Assembly: GCF_012033695.1 (NCBI RefSeq)
Contig: NZ_JAAVJI010000005.1
Coordinates: 62,001 to 126,000, forward strand
Direction: 5' to 3'
DNA from: Pseudomonas quercus
GTDB lineage: Bacteria > Pseudomonadota > Gammaproteobacteria > Pseudomonadales > Pseudomonadaceae
DNA: 64,000 nucleotides
Shown: positions 62,686 to 64,000 of the stretch, piece by piece
Layout: every line of letters starts with the position of its first letter
Position numbering within the stretch: the stretch's first letter is position 1
Program-made: the position numbers and the translations under genes
Notes under the pieces: generated by a model
What the model saw: the letters and a program-made list of their open reading frames with translations, nothing else
Database searches by the model: none
What the model was told of the DNA's origin: nothing

Positions 62686-63597
62686 TTATTGCGGGCCCAG
62701 CTTGTCCATCAGGGCCGCGAGCATTTCGTATTCTTCGCCAGTGAGGTCAGTGAGCGGTGTACGCACTGGGCCGGCATCGTAGCCAGCGATCTTGGCGCCT
62801 GCCTTGACAATACTGACCGCATAGCCGGCTTTGCGGTTACGGATATCCAGGTAAGGCAGGAAGAAGTCATCGATCATTTTGCCCACGGCTACATGGTCAT
62901 CTGCCGCAATGGCGTGGTAGAAGTCCATGGCCAGCTTAGGCACGAAGTTGAACACTGCCGAGGAGTAGACCGGCACGCCCAGTGCCTTATAGGCAGCCGC
63001 GTACACTTCTGCAGTGGGCAGGCCGCCCAGGTAGCTGAAGCGATCACCCAAGCGACGGCGAATGCTGACCATCAGCTCAATATCACCCAGGCCATCCTTG
63101 TAGCCGATCAGGTTAGGGCAACGCTCGGCCAGTTTTTCCAACTGCGGTGCATTCAGGCGGCACACATTGCGGTTGTAGACGATAACGCCAATGTTTACAG
63201 ACTTGCACACCGCTTCCACATGGGCGGCTACGCCGTCCTGCGATGCTTCGGTGAGGTAGTGAGGTAGCAACAACAGGCCCTTGGCGCCCAGGCGCTCGGC
63301 TTCCTGTGCGTATTCAATGGCTTGGCGGGTAGCACCGCCAACACCTGCAAGAATCGGCACGCTGGTTGCGCAGGTATCGACTGCGGTTTTGATGACTTCG
63401 GAGTATTCACTGGCCGCCAGGGAGAAGAACTCACCGGTACCGCCAGCAGCGAACAAGGCGCTGGCGCCGTACGGGGCAAGCCACTCCAGGCGCTTGATGT
63501 AGCCCGCGCGATTGAAATCGCCCTGAGCATTGAAATCGGTAACCGGGAAGGACAGCAGGCCGGCAGAAAGGATGGACTTGAGTTCTTGTGGAGTCAT
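62686..63597 (-). CDS. kdgD: 5-dehydro-4-deoxyglucarate dehydratase
   Basis: DapA-superfamily class I lyase that converts 5-keto-4-deoxyglucarate to alpha-ketoglutarate semialdehyde in glucarate and galactarate catabolism. The 303-residue product has Schiff-base Lys167 ([11 protein letters not shown]), Tyr141 (GVIVYNRN) and the [14 protein letters not shown] substrate loop. ATG at 63597 starts [19 protein letters not shown] promoter with an overlapping operator lies upstream, beyond which a GntR/FCD regulator ends on the same strand. Confidence 0.93.
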   Translation of the reverse strand: MTPQELKSILSAGLLSFPVTDFNAQGDFNRAGYIKRLEWLAPYGASALFAAGGTGEFFSLAASEYSEVIKTAVDTCATSVPILAGVGGATRQAIEYAQEAERLGAKGLLLLPHYLTEASQDGVAAHVEAVCKSVNIGVIVYNRNVCRLNAPQLEKLAERCPNLIGYKDGLGDIELMVSIRRRLGDRFSYLGGLPTAEVYAAAYKALGVPVYSSAVFNFVPKLAMDFYHAIAADDHVAVGKMIDDFFLPYLDIRNRKAGYAVSIVKAGAKIAGYDAGPVRTPLTDLTGEEYEMLAALMDKLGPQ

Positions 63598-63657
63598 TGT
63601 AGTGAACACCCTGGTGCGCTGTAGAACGAAAACCGGCGTTGGCCGATGTTGTAAGTC

Positions 63658-63686
63658 ATCGTACAACTAGTAAGAAAAAGCAGCAA
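63658..63686 (-). promoter_or_regulatory. kdgD promoter with overlapping FCD-type operator
   Basis: On the minus strand: -35 TTGCTG (63681-63686), 17-bp spacer, -10 TACGAT (63658-63663). The sequence TAGTTGTACGA (63659-63669) fits the TNGTNNNACNA consensus bound by many FadR/FCD regulators and covers the -10. Such an operator would give repression by the adjacent regulator. Confidence 0.6.
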
Positions 63687-63770
63687 GGGGTTGTCTGTAG
63701 ATTCGTTGGGAGACAGTGCTATAGGGACGAAAAGGATCGTTTGAATCCGATTAGCCATGCGGCGCGGCAG

Positions 63771-63807
63771 GTTCCCGGCCTCCGCCTTCGGCTACGACCG
63801 GTCCCAC
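63771..63807 (-). repeat. REP-like 37-bp repeat, copy 3
   Basis: Inverted relative to the other copies. On the minus strand it begins GTGGGACCGGTCGTAGCC and ends AGGCCGGGAAC. It lies between kdgD and the end of the FCD regulator. Confidence 0.75.
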
Positions 63808-63824
63808 CATGGGTAGCGCCTGGC

Positions 63825-64000
63825 TTACGCTGGCCTGGCGGCTTCTTCGTGAGCCTGGCGCAAGCGCTCGCGGCTATTGGTAAGGTGCAGGCGCATGGCT
63901 GCGCGGGCAGCGTCGGCATCCTGGCGAGCGATGGCATCGAAAATCTCTTCATGCTCGCGGCTCAGGCGCGTCATGTAGTGCTGCTGGTCGTCATGGGCCA
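63825..64000 (-). CDS. GntR-family regulator, FCD domain (C-terminal part only)
   Basis: The last 58 residues of a FadR-subfamily regulator run off the window edge. The visible part DDQQHYMTRLSREHEEIFDA...RLHLTNSRERLRQAHEE contains the end of the FCD ligand-binding bundle; the first His of the REHEEI segment is a typical metal or effector ligand. Being directly upstream of kdgD, it is the likely sugar-acid-responsive repressor. The DNA-binding half is not visible. Confidence 0.85.
   Translation of the reverse strand, partial: AHDDQQHYMTRLSREHEEIFDAIARQDADAARAAMRLHLTNSRERLRQAHEEAARPA

Overview
The window reads as a chromosomal backbone segment of a fluorescent Pseudomonas. Protein sequences and gene order look closest to the P. 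putida group, and the DNA is GC-rich, roughly 60% by eye. Gene order follows, almost gene for gene, the conserved block that runs in P. aeruginosa from murD (PA4414) to gatB (PA4484). No tRNA, rRNA, CRISPR array or recognisable transposase was found. The only structural RNA gene is rnpB.

Layout. 1-8066 (minus) is the upstream part of the division and cell-wall cluster mraZ-rsmH-ftsL-ftsI-murE-murF-mraY-murD, with almost every junction overlapping and one clear promoter plus triple MraZ operator ahead of mraZ. 8421-13300 holds rnpB, rsmI, and the rightward lpoA-yraN-gmhA-dolP genes. 13347-18920 (minus) holds sspB, sspA, rpsI, rplM, zapE, trpS and a small hydrolase. 19082-23478 has zapG, a 0.9-kb insertion and the sulfate-assimilation genes cysD-cysNC. 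23614-30540 has a Nif3-like gene, algW, hisGDC, murA and ibaG. 30669-37311 is outer-membrane biogenesis: the mla lipid-transport operon, then kdsD-kdsC-lptC-lptA-lptB. 37448-41027 is rpoN-hpf-ptsN-rapZ-ptsO. 41094-53229 holds sodA, pmbA, darP, two tldD-type genes, yhdP and rng. 53299-60125 holds maf, the rod-shape genes mreBCD and gatCAB. 60191-64000 is less conserved: a septal-ring lipoprotein, two transporters, kdgD and the end of its probable GntR/FCD regulator.

Most of the window serves envelope construction: peptidoglycan precursors and septal synthesis, elongation (mreBCD), LPS core precursor and transport (kdsDC, lptCAB, gmhA), outer-membrane lipid balance (mla, yhdP, dolP) and envelope stress (algW).

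The departures from this backbone are the points of interest. (1) A 0.9-kb, lower-GC segment sits after zapG between two 70-bp near-identical copies of the zapG 3' end plus terminator. It carries two overlapping unrecognised genes of 172 and 57 codons. (2) A full-length second TldD lies beside the normal tldD but has lost the HExxxH metalloprotease motif while keeping the C-terminal Cys. (3) Genes normally found in Pseudomonas at three junctions are absent: petABC between rpsI and sspA, fagA-fumC before orfX-sodA (the Fur box remains), and a nitrilase-family gene between tldD and yhdP. (4) mreC has no ATG/GTG/TTG at its expected start and appears to begin at ATT behind a good ribosome-binding site. 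(5) A 37-bp REP-like repeat occurs three times.
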